DNA of 64,000 bases from Pyricularia pennisetigena (lineage: Eukaryota; Ascomycota; Sordariomycetes; Magnaporthales; Pyriculariaceae), in assembly GCF_004337985.1 (NCBI RefSeq), contig NC_043742.1, forward strand, positions 5,755,259 through 5,819,258, read 5' to 3'. Position 1 is the stretch's first letter; the number at the start of each line of letters is the position of its first letter. The position numbers and the translations under genes are program-made. This document shows, piece after piece, positions 22,286 to 33,883 of the stretch. The notes beneath the pieces are model-generated. The model was given only the letters and a program-made list of their open reading frames with translations, searched no databases and had not been told where the DNA came from.

Positions 22286-23533
22286 TGCTGCTGATGATGT
22301 TGTGTGGTCGATATTGGTTGCCCTGCTGACTTGATTGGGTTTGCGTCTAAATGGGCGCGCGCGTGTGGTGTGCGCTGACTGTCAGTCAAGTCAAGTCAAG
22401 TCAAGTAGCACTCACTCGCGCAAGACACGTGGAATGACTGACGGCCGATAGAGATTGAAAAGATAAAGAAAATTAAAGCCCACCAGCACTCAGCCCCCAA
22501 GCCGATGCATTCACACAGTCGCTATTGTCGAATATTACGTGTGCACACAAGAGCCACTGACGAGAAAGTGAAGTGATCAATGGGTTTCTGGCGGCTTGCT
22601 AACCGGTTTGGTGTGTCAGGAGCCCGGGAAAAAAGCGTACTTGGTGCTTAACGTTTTTGGGGGTCCCGGCCGGACGGGATCGCTGGAGACTGGCTGGGAC
22701 TTACAGCAAAAAAGGAGAGGCAGAGAGAGAAAGAATCCGGGCACAGACCAGCTCTCAAATATTGCAAAACGATCGATCCTTTTGAAACTTGATTTGCCAG
22801 CAATTAATAGTACGTACGGCCACAAGAGGAGAAAGGAAAAAAAAATATTTCTTCAATTAAAGCCACAGTCTCTTGTTCCGAATGAAGATATGCCTTCTTG
22901 CAGGAACCTCAAAGGTCGATGTCGCCCTTCTCTTTTTCACTCAGACTTTGCCATCCTGACCATCAATCATCCATCTCAGCCGGGTGTAATTTTTGAATGT
23001 GGCCCATTTCGGCATTCTTTATTGGACGCCGCGAGCCAGTCCATGTCCACATGTGGGGCCTTCAAAAGATACCCCAAACCTCTGCAAATTCCAGAGGCTA
23101 CCCATGTACCTCGCCTTAGACTTACTGTGTAGTAGCCCTGAGAGCCAATCAATCGAGGCGAGCAAGCGTCTAAGTGGACGGTGCGCTAACCCTCCAGGTA
23201 CTAGCGCCAAATCCACCGGGCGTCTGTTGGCCATCAACCGTGACGGCATTTGGGTGCCACAACGCGGAGTGCGGACGATGCGACTTGCCTTTTAACGTTT
23301 ATCAACTACTTCATTCATTGTCCAAACTCATATTCAATAGCACGTACGGGCCTTCAGCATTTCTCGCACTTGCTGCTGAAGCTGCAGGCTGTGATTGTAT
23401 ACCGCTAGGGCATATTTTCCATTCGGACAGCTTCCGGCGAGCATAAATACCTTCTCTGTTGCTGCCGCCTCTTTATCTTTTTATCTATTGTTCTTGTTAC
23501 CATCAGCTGCGGGCAGTTCCTGATACCCCGATC
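22286..23533. promoter_or_regulatory. divergent promoter region, AT-hook protein and Mtc1
   Basis: 1.25 kb between divergent starts. It contains a short (TCAAG)n tandem near 22384-22406 and no open frame with support. A frame of 178 aa (22596-23132, plus) has no family resemblance. Confidence 0.4.
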
Positions 23534-25273
23534 ATGCCTCCCAAGTCTGCTGCGAGGAGCAAGGCGGCCGTCGACGACGAGCTTGGCGAGCTCTTTGAGG
23601 GCATCGGCGTCGAGAACGCCCCAAAGAAGACCACCACCAAGGCCAAGCCTGCTGCGGCTAGTTCTAGGGCCAGCGCTGATATCGACGACGTTTTCGCCGA
23701 GCTGCAGAACCAGATTGACGAGAAGCCCAAGACATCTTCTAGGCCAGAGACCCCTCGCGTCAAAGAGACTGGTACAAAGCGACCCGCTGGAGCTCCCCCG
23801 GCCGCAGCTGACAAGGCCGACGACAAGACCATCGCGACACCCGCCCGCAAGTCGGCCGAGAGCGCGCCATCATCTCAACCGACGACCGTCCCTAACCACT
23901 CTCCCCCCGAAGTTGAGGAACCTGCTGCAGCTGCACCTCAACCTGCACCGGCAGCTAGCGGAGGTTGGTGGGGCGGTTTCATTGCCAGCGCCAGCGCTAC
24001 GGCCGCAGCTGCTGTGAAGCAAGCCGAGACCGCGGCCCGCCAGCTGCAGCAGAGCGAAGAGGCAAAGAAGTGGGCGGAACAGGTACGAGGTAACGTTGGC
24101 GCCATTCGTGGCTTTGTAGGTACGTAATGCTTGTTTTGTCTTGTTTCCCGAGTCCATCTATCTTGTTCCCGTTTGACTGCTTGTGTGTAACTCAACTGAC
24201 CCCTCGTTCTCTATCCAGGCGAGGAGATTCGCCATCGCGCCTTGCCGACCTTTAGCGACCTCATACATACGCTCGCACCGCCCATCGCCTCGCATGAACG
24301 TCTCGCGATCCACATCACGCACGACCTCGTCGGGTACCCGTCCCTCGACCCGCTCGTATACGGCGTCTTCTCTCGCGTTATGGCTCAGGTGGAGGGCGGC
24401 GACCTGATGGTGATTCAGCGTGGCCAGGAAAACACGGTCCGGCCGGCTCGGCCGTCATCCTCTGCCTCGGCCGCCGCGTCTGCCTTCTTCTCGGCCGGCC
24501 AGTCAGTCTACGGCTGGCGCGATGGGCCGTGGTGGCGTGCCTCGGACATGCCAAGGGACATGGGCACGATCAAGGGTCTTGCCGAGGGCACCAAGCTGTG
24601 CCGCGCCAGCGCCGAGGCCTACGCTTCCGAATACTTTGCCGCCAAGGGCGGGATCGACCTCGCCCGCCAGCGTGCCGTCGAGCCGGTCTCTGAAGACAAC
24701 CCCGTGCGCAGCTCCGACTTGTTCTTGGCACTCCAGGCGATCAAGGTCGACGCGAGCAAAGACTTGTTTGCCGGCTCCCCTGCCGCTGAGGCGAAAGCGG
24801 CCGAGGGTGACGATGCCTCGGATGTCCACGACGACGGCAGGGGGGGCGAGGAGATTGTATTCGCCATCTTTGTGCTCGATCCCGTCCACGACATCTCCTT
24901 CAGTACCGTCAGCCAAGCCGTGCCGGAGCAGTGGGTGTGCTGGCTTGACGCCTCGACGCCGCTCACTCCGACCAGCAGTGGTGGTGACGAGCTCAGTAGC
25001 GGCGGCGTCTCTGCTCCCGATAGCGAGCAGGCCTTCTTGGAGCGGGTGCCAGAGGAGATCCGCGATGTGGTCGAAAGCGGCGGCGTCGACCCGCGCGAAT
25101 GGGTCGCCGAGTGGATCGAGGAGCTGCTCAACCTGGCCATCGGTATTGTCGCACAGCGCTATGTCGCACGCCGCATGGGCGTTGGTATTGGAGCTATCGG
25201 CAAGGGCAAGAGGAATGTACAGGCCGTGGTTGGTGACGGTGGTTGCGAGGCTGCCCGAGCAGGACTCATTTGA
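23534..25273 (+). CDS. MTC1: Mtc1 family protein (maintenance of telomere capping 1)
   Basis: Two exons (23534-24119 and 24219-25273) encode 546 aa, joined as GFVGEEIRHRALPTF. The N-terminal third is low-complexity with acidic motifs DDELGELFEGIG and DDVFAELQNQID, followed by a GGWWGGFIASASATAAAAVKQ segment typical of the family. The C-terminal part is folded (PTFSDLIHTLAPPI, then VYGWRDGPWWRASDMP and EEIVFAIFVLDPVHDISF). In yeast Mtc1 is a cytosolic, vesicle-associated protein found genetically with cdc13 telomere-capping mutants; its biochemical role is unclear. The WW-containing motif order and length match filamentous-fungal members. The start at 23534 gives MPPKSAARSKAAVDDELG, the expected N-terminus. 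Confidence 0.88.
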
Positions 25274-25569
25274 TCAAGTTTAATCATCTACATGTTGTGT
25301 CGTTCATATTCCTACTTTCGCTCGCGGCGTTTGGATTTCGCAATTGGCTTGTGGTTTGAAGCAAGTTTGGACAGCTGCGCTTGATGCCCAGGGTACAACA
25401 CGTAACGGGCGGAAGAGTCGTTTTCAATTCCATCAGAACAGTTTTATCATGCTTCGATTCTCTTGCGGGAGAGAGACACTATCAGTAGTGATGCGTACAA
25501 GAGCTTGGTCTCCTTGGTCACACTGTCTGACACAATTTCATATCACATCCTCGTTTCGTCTGGGCAACA

Positions 25570-26133
25570 TCAAATGCCATAATCAGACTCCCTAGTGTCT
25601 GCATCCTTGTCTTCCGCTTTCTTTTGCCCCTTCTCTGCCCCCTTCTCCTGCTCCTCTTCGACTTTATCACAGCCCCCATCATTTTTGTGCGTGCTTTTCC
25701 TAACCCGAGGCTCACAGGTGTCCCTCATCCACGCGCGAGCGCGGCGGGCCTTGCCGCCCATGTTGTCAGCGCATTCGTATTTGACGCAAGGGAACACGTA
25801 GTTGTTCAACCAGGTCTGGGCATTGACAAAGTCGACGCTGTCGTAGCACCAGTCCTGGACGGTTAGCTTGCTGATATCAATATCCGCCTTTTTGTCTTCG
25901 CTCTTCATGCATTGCTTGTAGCATTCCGGCAGGATGCCGTCGTCGCTTATTTGAATGTCCATCTGCTCGATCAACGTGCGGTTGGCGGGCGGGGGTTCGA
26001 GGAAATTATCGTCTGGACATAAGGTAATGCGGGTGGTGGTTGCGTTCAGCGGCGGTGTGGGCACTGTGATGGCCACAGAACCGACAATCAAAACCGAAGT
26101 GACGAGGACATGCAGTGCTGAGATGATACCCAT
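25570..26133 (-). CDS. secreted cysteine-containing protein, CFEM-like spacing uncertain
   Basis: A single exon encodes 187 aa. The ATG at 26133 lies in a good context (ACCATGG) and starts a signal peptide (MGIISALHVLVTSVLIVGSVA). The mature chain has Cys in TLCPDD, LPECYKQCM, DWCYD, FPCVKYEC, RDTCEP and GGCDK. The PECxxxC pair followed by WC and CxxxxC recalls the CFEM-type eight-cysteine fold, but spacing does not match well enough to assign it. One sequon each is seen in NATT and NRTL. The last 45 residues are highly charged (Lys/Glu/Asp), unusual for a secreted tail. No paralogue is seen in the window. Likely extracellular or wall-associated. Confidence 0.7.
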   Translation of the reverse strand: MGIISALHVLVTSVLIVGSVAITVPTPPLNATTTRITLCPDDNFLEPPPANRTLIEQMDIQISDDGILPECYKQCMKSEDKKADIDISKLTVQDWCYDSVDFVNAQTWLNNYVFPCVKYECADNMGGKARRARAWMRDTCEPRVRKSTHKNDGGCDKVEEEQEKGAEKGQKKAEDKDADTRESDYGI

Positions 26134-27570
26134 GGTTGCTGATGTTTTCTGGGTGGTCTTGATGTTGTTTATGGTAGGATGCGTGTCAGGGTGAGGTGGC
26201 TACGCGTTGGGATTAAAGTCACAATTGCTTGAAGTCAAGGGGTTCAAATAGGGAGGCCAAGTTCGGTGGCGATCACAAACATAGGGCTTTGCAGCTCATT
26301 GTGCAGACCACAAAAGTTAACGCATGGACCTTGACACCTTGAGGATCGTGGTATCCCGCCTAAGGGGAAGCCGCACCAAATCAGCATTTTGTGCGAATTT
26401 ACCCGCAGTTAGGTGCACTGTGGTGTATAAGTCATCAGCTTGGTAGGTAGACACCGCCAATCAACAGTATGGTGACTTGCAGTATATCACAAAGGAACCC
26501 TGAAACCTACAAGATACATTGACCTGAACAGTGAAGTTTAACTGAAGGAAACTTTTCAAAGTATGTACTATCTTTATCTTAGGTTGACCGTCACCAGGAC
26601 TACGGGAATTATGTGGAAATCGTGGTGGCGGTAATTCTGCGAGGTTGAATTCAATAATTCATCATGGTGATGAGGCTGATATTAAGGTCCTTGGCGGAGC
26701 AGGCACAGACAAAATGATAATAGCATGAGAGACAAGGATGTAGCGAGAGTTAACCCTTGCCAGATTATGGTCGAGATTTAAGAAGACCATAGGTCAGTTG
26801 ATAGTACATGCGTTTACAAGCAGTCACTTGTTCGGTCGAGTCCAACTAACGTATGACAAACCTAATGCATCCATGATGAGGTGGTTGTGCGGGTTATCAC
26901 GTGAGTGTCCAGTAATGATGAATAGGTAAAGAGCTGCCTGCAATGTTTCCATTTGTCACAGGAGGGGGAAAAAAAAAGCGAGAAAAAGAAAAAGAAACCG
27001 AATAGAAAGAACGGATGAAAACTAGACGTCAATGTTCTCTTTACAACCGTACAAGTATATGTGCTGTTGCACACAAAGAGATCGTGTTTCCATTTGCATA
27101 TGCAAGGCTGACCAACATGGGATGACATGGAACTTGCTTCCCAACTCGGGCAAAACAGCAACAAGATTAATCGGTGATTCAGATGTGGCTGTGGTGCGCC
27201 TCATGATTGGCTTGCCAACCCCTCGTTTTGCCTCCAAACGAACGTTGAGCTAACAATAGTAACCTCAGCTGCCACCACATTAACCCCCACCAAATCTCTC
27301 CATGTGCCCCGCCCCACCTATCTGATCCCCAGACACAACAACACCCCTTGGAATTCATTGGTGCTGTTTCGAAGCTTACTTTTGGACAGCTACAGCCACC
27401 ATTGTGTTTTGGACCGCTTCTCTTCATAGTCTGGAACCTAGTAACCTATCGATCCCTCCGGGTCAGGTCTTACGAACGCAGCTGCCATTAAAATCGACAA
27501 CCGAATCAAGCGCCGATCTCTTTGTAGCACAACTGGTACAGCAATATTTGTTATATCCACACCCGTCAGA
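26134..27570. other. intergenic, no gene recognised
   Basis: Promoter side of the secreted protein (minus) and of the metacaspase gene (plus). AT-rich in 26200-26900. No RNA gene, repeat or supported frame. Confidence 0.45.
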
Positions 27571-29230
27571 ATGAGCGGTTATCCTGGTCAAGGATATCAA
27601 GGTCAAGGCTACGGCCAAGGCTATGGCCAAGGTTATCCTCCTCAGGGAGGATATTACCCGTGGGTTCATCGTCTAGTCCTTGCAGATATCGAATAGCGTT
27701 GCTAACGTCTTGGTTCCAATTTTTCCCCCTTCTTTCTTTGGCAGACCGCAGCCTGGCTATGGCGGATATCCCCCACAGCCGCCCCCGCCGCAACAGTACT
27801 ATGGAGGAGGCTACCAGTACCCGCCTCAGGACGGATCTCGGGCAGTACGTAGTAGATCAAGCTGACTGTTGAAGCTCTCGATTTCTTCGGCTTGCATTTG
27901 AAAGTAAAGAGAAGAACAAAACTAACAAACGGCTTCTCCAGGGACCTGGCGATCAAGCCCACCAACCGCCACAGGGCATGCAACAATTTGGGCACGGAGC
28001 ACCTGCGGATTATGCCTTTCAGTACTCGCAGTGTACGGGCAAGAAGAAGGCCCTACTCATAGGCATCAACTATTTTGGCCAAGAGGGCGAGCTCCGTGGC
28101 TGCATCAACGATGTCCGCAATCTCTCAAACTTCTTGATGGAGTTTTTCAACTACCGCCGTGAGGACGTGAGTCTTCCCTACCGATTCTATTCCGTGACAG
28201 CCGGGGCGGTGCTCCACACGCGTGCCGTCTTTTCCATTCACTGCCCACAAGTTTCCCTCCCCGCCCCCTCTTGTGAAATCGATGCCAAGCAGGGTCCACG
28301 TGGAGAGCCAAGGCTGACATACACGTGATTTGCAGATGGTCCTCCTTACGGACGATGCGCAGGATCCCATGTCCCAGCCCACCAAGGACAACATCACCCG
28401 TGCTATGCACTGGCTTGTTGAGGGCGCGCAACCAAACGATTCCTTGTTTTTCCACTACTCTGGTCAGTGCCTCTGGTTTTCCATGTCGAGGGCAACAGCA
28501 AACTAACATGCCAACAGGCCATGGCGGACAAACCGAGGATCTCGATGGGGACGAGGACGATGGATATGATGAGGTGATCTACCCTGTTGACTTCCGTGCA
28601 AACGGCCACATTGTCGACGATGATATGCACCTTTGGATGGTGCAGCCCCTCCAGGCGGGTGTTCGTCTCACTGCCATCTTCGACTCTTGTCATTCCGGAT
28701 CCGCCCTGGACCTTCCATACGTATACTCAACCAAGGGTGTTCTCAAAGAGCCCAACTTGGCCAAAGAGGCCGGTGTTGGTCTGCTCGGTGCCGTCCAGTC
28801 TTACGCTAGGGGCGACCTGGGCGGTGTCGCGACCAGCCTCTTTGGTTTTGCCAAGAAGGCTTTTAGTGACAAACAGGCGCGCGACAAAACCATGCGCACC
28901 AAGACATCACCGGCTGACGTTATCAGCTGGTCGGGTAGCAAGGACGACCAAACATCGTAAGTCGCGCGCGTTCAACTTTCATTGTTGCTCCTCCACTATC
29001 ATCTTCCAATTAACACTGTTTCCACTTGTAGTGCCGATGCCACGATTGCGTCTCAGGCAACCGGAGCCATGTCGTACGCGTTCGTGAGTGCTCTGAGGGC
29101 AAACAGACATCAGACCTACAACCAGCTGCTCAACAGCATCCGAGACATTCTAGAAGGGCAGTACAGCCAGAAACCTCAGCTCTCCTGCTCACACCCACTG
29201 GATACCGAAAACGTGTGGTTTGTCATGTAA
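27571..29230 (+). CDS. MCA1: metacaspase (type I)
   Basis: Six exons (27571-27659, 27745-27844, 27942-28166, 28336-28462, 28518-28956, 29032-29230) encode 392 aa. Metacaspases are Ca-dependent Arg/Lys-specific cysteine peptidases (family C14B) involved in stress ageing, protein quality control and cell death. The N-terminal prodomain (about 75 aa) is Gln/Gly/Tyr/Pro-rich (repeats [26 protein letters not shown]), as in fungal type I enzymes. The catalytic dyad is His182 in YSGHGGQ and Cys238 in [22 protein letters not shown] marks the start of the p20 region, and [15 protein letters not shown] lies in p10. The first donor (GTGGGT) is weaker than the others. The YSG/HGG junction is split by an intron with phase conserved. 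Confidence 0.95.
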
Positions 29231-30002
29231 AGTGCGCACACTATACCACCAGGCTGTGAACAGCTCGAGGCTGTTTTGGCTAAACATGGAAGTAGGGTTA
29301 GCAACACAGGTTTTTTTTTTTTTTTTTTTGTTTCGAATTTTTCTGCTATTCACTCTATGATGGTCATCTATGGCCGCATATATTCTTCGTTATGCTGATA
29401 GGCGTTTTCGATATCATCTGTCACATCGTGACAAAAGACCTAATTGTCCACTCTTGCCTGACTGACATCAATGATATTGGTCCCTTAAAGTTGGATCCGT
29501 ATGGCTTTTGGGACAAGACTGGTTGTGGCAGTATGTCCTGATAATGATCGACGGCAGTGTTCGGCATATTGGACAGGGGCTGTACATAGTAGTTCATTCA
29601 CAATTATATTAAATGGGAAACAAGAAGGAATCGCTTGAATGAGACTAGAGAGAGAGAGAGAGAAAACAAACGATAAATGCCCTGTTATTTTGAGGACGCC
29701 ATGCCTATCCGCGTTGTGGTGGCTTCGAAGAGAACAGGGAAATCAATTCTACTGCGCCACATATACAAGCTCGTTAATATCAGGATCCTGCCGATCTCGA
29801 ACCCAATTGTCCCGATACAATGTCGCCTAACCAACAGAAATTATGGTAATGGACGAAGATTTGCGGCCGGCCGTGCCAGAAAGCTCCGCGGTCAACCGTC
29901 GTCTAAGAAAATGCGAACCCCGCACCCCACACGAACACAATCATCTTACATACATTCGCCGGGAACTACCTGCTTAACCTTGGATCAAGGTGAAGGAGGG
30001 GA

Positions 30003-30017
30003 GGGGGGGGGGGGGGG
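30003..30017. repeat. poly(G) run, 15 nt
   Basis: Uninterrupted G run; long G runs are rare and may form quadruplex structure. Confidence 0.9.
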
Positions 30018-30857
30018 CGTCGACACAAGTTGGGGAATGCTATAACGCGCATGACGTGACTATGATGCAAAACGAAGGAGGAGGTGCCAGAGGTTTCAAA
30101 AACAGCAATTTACCACATGCCGGCTGCCGGCCGCGACCTTCGGAAGTCCCCGAAACGTGTACCACAATAGAGCTTCCGGAGCTCCCGGGACTTTTGGATG
30201 AGTCAACAGAGTTGCATTGGAAAGGGCTAAAAGCTTGACCAGATATCTGGGGTCTAGGCATAAAGAGGATTGAGGAAACAAAACCACCAACAAAACTAAC
30301 CCATGTTCTAATCAGGCACTATATCTGAAAGAGACTAGACTAGAACCTGTACGAGACTTTTTTTTTTTTTTTCGTTTAGCGAACGATGACTCTAATCCGG
30401 CCAAAAAATCGGAGGCTCACGGCCAGACCGAATGTAATACGACTCCGATTCCTCGCCGGGAAAACCGGGCCTTGGTCTGGTCTGGAATAATCAATCCACC
30501 GCCTCTCTTCTCCGACTTCCCCCAAAGGGCACCGGTGTGTCGTCACCCTGCTGCAATTGGGAGCTTCCGCCCCCGAGGCCGGCGCCGTGGACAGGGTTCC
30601 CCTCTTACCTGCTCCTAGGTCCATGATGCGGAGAAGCTCAATGGACCCGCTGTGATTGGTTTGAACCCTAGGGAAGGGGTGGCAAGCTAGCCCCCTACCC
30701 TTGTGATTACCTGCGTCTCCAACTTGGGGTAAGCCCCACTTTCTATCGTTGAGCCCGGCGATTTCGGCGCTGACCAAAAGAGCCTCTTGTGCGGTAAAAA
30801 GACTTGTAAAAAGGGTTGGTTCGCGACGTAGTGCTGATCAATAGTTTTTTTTTTTTT

Positions 30858-31042
30858 NNNNNNNNNNNNNNNNNNNNNNNNNNNNNNNNNNNNNNNNNNN
30901 NNNNNNNNNNNNNNNNNNNNNNNNNNNNNNNNNNNNNNNNNNNNNNNNNNNNNNNNNNNNNNNNNNNNNNNNNNNNNNNNNNNNNNNNNNNNNNNNNNNN
31001 NNNNNNNNNNNNNNNNNNNNNNNNNNNNNNNNNNNNNNNNNN
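30858..31042. other. assembly gap, 185 N, between poly(T) and poly(A)
   Basis: The N run is directly preceded by a T13 run and followed by an A11 run. The gap lies about 150 bp upstream of the MFS transporter start, so promoter sequence is missing. Confidence 0.99.
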
Positions 31043-31191
31043 AAAAAAAAAAAGATGCCCTAAATAGTACTAACTCTGCATGCAGCAGTCGCTTTGCGCC
31101 ATCTGACAGCTTAGACATCTCGCTTTGACCAGCCGAGTATTCCCGGAGCTCTCGAGTCCTTTCCTCCCAATCATACAAACTTCCATTCGTT

Positions 31192-32843
31192 ATGGGTCCT
31201 GCGCCGAGAGATGGCAGCGGCAACGTTGCCGTCGACCCTGAGAGATTGAGCAATGAAAAGGGATCCTCGGCTGCGGCCGCAGGCCACCATGAAGAAGTGC
31301 GGTGTCCTCCGCATACGACAGAGAGCAAGCTGCTCATGAAGATTGACTCCAGAGTCATTCCCTGGCTCTGCATAATGTATCTGTTGGCCTTTCTGGACAG
31401 GGTCAACATAGCCAACGCCAACGTGTTTGGTCTCTCGGAGGAGTTACACCTGGACGGAACGCTTTATAACAATGCGCTCGTCGTCTTCTTCGTGCCCTAC
31501 ATCTTGTTCGAGATCCCCAGCAACATCCTGGTTAAGCGCTTCCGGCCGCATGTCTGGCTGTCGATCAACATGGCGGGTTTCGGGCTGGTGACCCTGGCCC
31601 AGGGTTTCGTGACCAACTACGGCGGCCTCGTGACGACGCGCTTCCTGCTCGGTGTCTTTGAGTCCGTCATGTTCCCGGCTTCCTTCTACCTCATCGGCAT
31701 GTGGTACCGGCGCAGCGAGGCCCAGAAGCGCTATTCCTTCTTCTTCTGCAGCACCACTTTGGCTGGCGCCTTTGGAGGCCTGATCGCCGCGGGAATCGGC
31801 CAGATGGCGGGCGCGCGCGGCCTCGCCGGCTGGCGCTGGATCTTCATCATCGAGGGCGCCCTGACCGTCTTCGTCAGCTTCTTCTTCTTCTTCCTCCTCC
31901 CGGACTTCCCTGAGGAGGCAAAGTGGCTCACCGAAGAGGAGCGTCAGTTCGTTACGGCCCGCCTGCGCGTCGACCAGGGCAACTCGGCGGTGGAGAAGAA
32001 GATCACTCTGCGTGACGTCGGCCGAGTGTTCAAGGACTATAAAGTCATTGTTGCTGGCTTCATGTACTTGGGCCTCATCGTTCCTGGTAAGATTCTGACG
32101 CAGTAACCTTGGCAACAATTTTACTTTATGAATCTTGCTAACTTTGCGTGTCTACCTGGCAGCTTACGGTTACGCATACTTTGCTCCATCCATCATTGTA
32201 AGTCACCCCGCAACAATCCATCCGAATTTTCTTCTCTGATAAGCATCATTACTTTTGCTAACCGCCCTGAACCTAAAAACAGAGCTCCTACGGCTACAGC
32301 CCGGTCCAGACGCAGCTCCACAGTGTCCCGCCCTGGGTGGCGGCGTTTGGCCTGTCCATGCTCTTCGCCGCCGCGTCGGACCGGACGCGCCACCGCTGGG
32401 GCTTCGCCGTGGTTGCGATCCTCATCGCCATCGCCGGCTTCAGCATCCTCCTCAGCGTGCATGACAACACAGACGTGCAGTACGCCGGCCTCTTCCTGAT
32501 CGCCATGGGCGCCTATACCGCCATGCCCATCATCGTCTGCTGGTTCAACATGAACCTGGGCGGACACCACCGACGTGCCGTCGGGTCCGCGTGGCAGGTC
32601 GGCTTCGGAAACATTGGCGGCATCATCGCCGTCTACGCGTTCCTCAAGCGCGACGCCCCGCTCTATATCCCGGGCTACAGCATCTGCATCGCCTTTACGA
32701 CGCTGAGTATTATTGCCTGCACCATTTACGGCTTGGCGTGCATGTCTGCCAACAAGAAGAGGGCCAGGGAGGCGCAATCTAGCCCTGCGGAAGAGGTTAC
32801 GGATCTCGGCGACTTGTCGCCTTCGTACAGGTATCTTTTATAA
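31192..32843 (+). CDS. MFS transporter, anion:cation symporter (allantoate/nicotinate permease-like)
   Basis: Three exons (31192-32086, 32163-32197, 32283-32843) encode 496 aa with about 12 transmembrane helices. Early motifs place it in the ACS family of fungal plasma-membrane transporters for small organic anions (allantoate, nicotinate, pantothenate and similar): KIDSRVIPWLCIMYLLAFLD followed by RVNIANANVFGL. Further family signatures are VPYILFEIPSNILVKRF, the R-x-LLG-VFES motif (TTRFLLGVFESVMFPASFYL), and GWRWIFIIEGALTV closing the first half. The second half has SYGYSPVQTQLHSVPPW and GSAWQVGFGNIGGII. The 35-nt middle exon has correct phases on both sides. Substrate cannot be decided; a TNA1/DAL5-like carboxylate substrate is likely. 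Confidence 0.92.
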
Positions 32844-33003
32844 TACATGAAATAGTAATACGGCGCATGTAGTCCTGCGTCAAAAACTTTTTTTTGTTCC
32901 TGTCGCCGCGATGATTGGCGCCTGAGATAGAAATTTATATTTTTTTGGTCAACACACCAACGCCTCCTGTACTGCTCTCTGGTTCTTTGTTCAAACCGCA
33001 TGC

Positions 33004-33883
33004 TCAGGCGCTCGTCACGTTGACCAGCGGGAAGTTGATGCCCTTGTCGGCAGCCCCGACGTTCCCCAGTCCTGCGCAACTGTACAGACCCACGGCGTTG
33101 CCAGGAGTAGCCCGCATGTATTGCAGGTCGAGACATTTCTCTGATCGTTCGTATGAAACCCGCCCAATGCCCGCGTCAGCGTATGTGTGATAGTCGAGAA
33201 GCATGGAGGTAGAGGACCGTCGACTCACGCGGCTGCGGCGACAGCTGGAGCGCAATGCGCCCGTCCGCCATGACGTTCCACTTCTGACCTTCGGCGACAT
33301 CGGAGCAGTTGACCAGGTTGACGTTGGCCATGTCTCTCCAGTTTGCTGATTTCCAGAATCAGATGCCCATTAGCTTTCTACAAGACCCTCCCCCTTTTTT
33401 TTTCTTTTTTTCTTTAAGTGTAAGTTGGCACAGCTGGATAAATACAAAGGTACAACTCACCCTTCAGCCCGGCATCCATGCACCACGTGGTGTCCACCAG
33501 CTGGATCTTGGTCTGTCCCGCCTTGACGTACCACTGCTGCTCGGGTCGGCCGTTGAGTTGTTGGCTGTTTGTCTCGTTGGGTCCATCCCATGTCAGTTGT
33601 GCCACGAGCGTGCTCTCTANNNNNNNNNNNNNNNNNNNNNNNNNNNNNNNNNNNNNNNNNNNNNNNNNNNNNNNNNNNNNNGGGGGGAAAGAAAAAAAAG
33701 ACAAAAAACTTACACAACCAAGGTGCTCCCGATCGAGACCGCCTTGGGCTGAACCACGAAGCTGGGGTTGACATTTGATGTCATATAGACCTTTCTGTAA
33801 CCCTCGGGCGCCGGCACCAACTGTTGTTGGGCGCAACCCGCAGCGGCCGCAAGGCCAGTTGCAAGAAGAGATTTTGAGAGCAT
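33004..33883 (-). CDS. secreted ricin-B-like beta-trefoil lectin (gap in intron 1)
   Basis: A four-exon minus-strand gene. Exon 1 is 33883-33714, exon 2 ends at 33461, exon 3 is 33345-33229 and exon 4 is 33140-33004. Exon 1 has a signal peptide (MLSKSLLATGLAAAAGCAQQ). The body shows trefoil-repeat marks: EQQWYVKAG, WCMDAGLKG, VNLVNCSDVAEGQKWNVMADG (QxW-type) and KCLDLQYM followed by GLYSC. These fit a carbohydrate-binding ricin B-type fold without an attached enzyme domain. Exon 2 start is lost in or at the edge of the 62-N gap (33620-33681). The visible TAG there does not give the right phase, so part of exon 2 may be in the gap. Total length is about 190 aa or slightly more, short for three full repeats. 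Confidence 0.75.
33620..33681. other. assembly gap, 62 N, in lectin intron 1
   Basis: N run flanked by a G6/A-rich segment on the right. It hides the acceptor of exon 2 of the lectin gene. Confidence 0.99.

Larger units (their letters stand above)
29231..31191. other. intergenic region with a G15 run and an assembly gap
   Basis: 3' flank of the metacaspase and promoter of the MFS transporter. It contains an AG-rich microsatellite near 29646-29664, a 15-G run (30003-30017), a T-rich run at 30358-30372, and the 185-N gap. Frames here (for example 30777-30376 minus) lack support. Confidence 0.45.

Noticed and set aside
29785..29845. TCGAACCCAAT segment resembling a reversed tRNA T arm
   Set aside because: No acceptor, D or anticodon stem can be paired around it.
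30003..30017. G15 run considered as a telomere- or CRISPR-like feature
   Set aside because: Single isolated homopolymer without repeat units or spacers; no CRISPR array exists in the window.
31444..32118. 224-aa minus frame within the MFS gene
   Set aside because: Antisense shadow of the transporter; no independent features.
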